Source: Candidatus Methanomassiliicoccus intestinalis Issoire-Mx1
GTDB taxonomy: Archaea > Thermoplasmatota > Thermoplasmata > Methanomassiliicoccales > Methanomassiliicoccaceae
NCBI RefSeq assembly: GCF_000404225.1
Contig: NC_021353.1
Location: forward strand, 372,001 to 436,000
Direction of reading: 5' to 3'
Length of the DNA: 64,000 nucleotides
In this document: one piece after another, positions 62,467 to 64,000 of the stretch
Layout: each line of letters opens with the position of its first letter
Position numbering within the stretch: position 1 is the first letter of the stretch
Program-made: the position numbers and the translations under genes
Notes under the pieces: generated by a model
Seen by the model: the letters and a program-made list of their open reading frames with translations, nothing else
The model's database searches: none
Told to the model about the DNA's origin: nothing

Positions 62467-64000
62467 TTAATTGCATTTGCTGTAACCGCATTGCCTGCAT
62501 ATAACACAGCCGCCTTCATGTTCAACGGCTTCTCCGCACTCGGGGCAGAATTTGATCATATGAGTCAGTACATGATCGTCTTCCATCAGGCTGCTGACGC
62601 TTATGGCATCTGGATCCCAGTAACCGAGTTCAATATGCTTGTTGTATATTTTCTCAATAGTTCTGGCGATGGCATCAGGACAGGAAGTGCATTTCAATCC
62701 GGGCTGCCTGACAGTTGAAGGACATCTGATTCCCTTGAGCTGGCTGACAATGGTTTTTACATCAATACCGCTGCGCAGGGCAATCGAGGCAAGTCTTGAA
62801 GTGGCTTCGCTCTGGCTGGGACATCCTCCTGCCTTTCCGGTGTTGGTGAATATCTCGCAGATTCCCTTATCGTCATAATTGGCAGTGATGTACAGTTTGC
62901 CGCAGCCGATCTGCACGCGCTCGGTAACACCCGACACAACATCAGGCCTGCCGCGGGGAACAATTCTTCCAGTCAGCTCTTCTGCCGGGATCTCCTCGTC
63001 CTTGTTGACTTTGCCGATATTCAACACCTGTTCGTCACGGCTGCCGTCTCTGTAGATCGTTACTCCTTTGCAGCCCAGCCTGAAGGCGAGCTTGTAGACT
63101 TCCGCCACATCTTCCTCAGTGGCTGCATGGCTGAAGTTTACTGTCTTGGAAACCGCGTTGTCTGTGTACTTCTGGAAAGCAGCCTGCATTCTGATATGAT
63201 CCTCAGGACTGATATCATGGCTGGAAACAAACACTCTGCGGATGTCTTCAGGAATTTCCTCGATGTGGGCAATGCTGCCTTCTTTGGCGATGCGTTTCAT
63301 CAGAGCTTCGCTGTAAAGGCCTCTTCTTTCCAGCTCTTCTTTGAGAACAGAGTTCACTTCAAGCATCTCTGTTCCATCCATGATATTTCTTACAAACACA
63401 TAACCGAAGATTGGTTCGACTCCTGATGAGCATTCAGCAATGATGGAGAGAGTTCCGGTAGGTGCAATAGTTGTAATCGTTCCATTCCTCTGCGGCTTAT
63501 CTTTGGGCAGTATACTCTCCTCAAACAGCGGGAATGTTCCCCTCTTAGCTGCTATCTCCTGGCTTTTCTCCCGTCCGACCTCGTTGATAAACTTCATCAG
63601 GCGCTCTCCGAGTTCAATTGCCTCTGTAGAGTTATAGGGGATCTTCATCATCAGCAGGCTGTCAGCCCATCCCATGACCCCGAGGCCGATTTTTCTCGTC
63701 TGTTTAGTGGTGAAGTCAATTTCTTCGATGGGATACTTGTTGACATCTATGACGTTGTCAAGAAAGTGCACTGCATTCTTTACTGTCTTCTCCACTTTCT
63801 TCCAGTCAAACTCCCAGGATTCACCGTTCTTTTTCAGCATCTTGGTGAGGTTGATTGAGCCTAAGTTGCAGCTTTCATAAGGCAGCAGGGGCTGTTCTCC
63901 GCAGGGATTTGTAGATTCAATCTCTCCCTGGGAAGGAACGATATTGTCGCGGTTCAGCCTGTCGAGGAAAATAATGCCGGGCTCTCCGTTGCGCCATGCA
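62467..64000 (-). CDS. nrdJ: class II (B12-dependent) ribonucleotide reductase, C-terminal part
   Basis: The frame stays open to the right edge, so the N-terminal part is missing. Visible: TNPCGEQPLLPYESCNLGSI, the active-site Cys and Glu segment; APTGTLSIIAECSSGVEPIF, the phosphate-binding loop; KTVNFSHAATEEDV; and a C-terminal zinc-ribbon (CPECGEAVEHEGGC, CRQCGYSKC) with redox cysteines. It reduces ribonucleotides using adenosylcobalamin, in line with anaerobic life. Two small genes follow closely. Confidence 0.93.
   Translation of the reverse strand, partial: AWRNGEPGIIFLDRLNRDNIVPSQGEIESTNPCGEQPLLPYESCNLGSINLTKMLKKNGESWEFDWKKVEKTVKNAVHFLDNVIDVNKYPIEEIDFTTKQTRKIGLGVMGWADSLLMMKIPYNSTEAIELGERLMKFINEVGREKSQEIAAKRGTFPLFEESILPKDKPQRNGTITTIAPTGTLSIIAECSSGVEPIFGYVFVRNIMDGTEMLEVNSVLKEELERRGLYSEALMKRIAKEGSIAHIEEIPEDIRRVFVSSHDISPEDHIRMQAAFQKYTDNAVSKTVNFSHAATEEDVAEVYKLAFRLGCKGVTIYRDGSRDEQVLNIGKVNKDEEIPAEELTGRIVPRGRPDVVSGVTERVQIGCGKLYITANYDDKGICEIFTNTGKAGGCPSQSEATSRLASIALRSGIDVKTIVSQLKGIRCPSTVRQPGLKCTSCPDAIARTIEKIYNKHIELGYWDPDAISVSSLMEDDHVLTHMIKFCPECGEAVEHEGGCVICRQCGYSKCN

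Noticed and set aside
62457..62525. Extension of the small membrane protein into nrdJ
   Set aside because: The extended part is antisense-free but lies in the nrdJ zinc-ribbon codons; the TTG with SD right after the nrdJ stop explains the start better.

Overview
The window looks like the chromosome of a methanogenic archaeon, most likely of the Methanomassiliicoccales (Thermoplasmatota) and probably host-associated. Archaeal markers are a NAC homologue, MptA-type GTP cyclohydrolase of methanopterin synthesis, an archaeal-type TyrRS, an archaeal initiator tRNA, TATA boxes about 25-30 bp ahead of several starts, and many leaderless or GTG/TTG starts. Base composition is moderate to AT-rich. Huge surface proteins with InlB-type (Listeria-Bacteroides) repeats are typical of gut members of this order. 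The lineage call is an inference from gene content; no 16S rRNA or mcr gene lies in the window.

Layout. 1-8.2 kb: a DUF1847 fragment, two transporters, a MerR regulator, and a minus-strand redox operon (FMN reductase, flavodoxin, Fe-S aldo/keto reductase, larC). 8.2-13.3 kb: MarR regulator, hypC-NAC pair, glutamine synthetase, AlaX-type editing protein. 13.4-20.3 kb: Lrp regulator, a bacterial-type aspartyl-tRNA synthetase and a gatCAB operon, together the indirect route to Asn-tRNA(Asn), plus a decayed ATP-binding regulator. 20.5-26.7 kb: small metabolic genes, a phosphoglycolate phosphatase broken by one extra base, a Fic protein, a strongly structured candidate ncRNA with its own TATA box and terminator, isochorismatase-like hydrolase and mptA.

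26.9-51.4 kb is the accessory heart of the window. Two cell-surface adhesin-like proteins (1362 and 5497 residues) flank rnhB, an SCP2 protein, a 1.2 kb non-coding block with alternating purine-pyrimidine tracts, a coupled cluster of three tiny genes (the middle one a C2H2 zinc finger) and a 15-bp minisatellite. The giant gene has a long structured leader with a run of 12 G, a visible mosaic of codon usage, and five apparently identical 255-bp repeats near its 3' end. These point to a surface antigen that varies by slippage and recombination.

51.5-64 kb: initiator tRNA-Met, an anaerobic glycerol-3-phosphate dehydrogenase operon (glpABC), a UDP-GlcNAc pathway pair (sugar-phosphate nucleotidylyltransferase and glmS), a CDIN1/TPD-motif nuclease-like protein, small membrane proteins, tyrS, and a class II ribonucleotide reductase operon running off the right edge.
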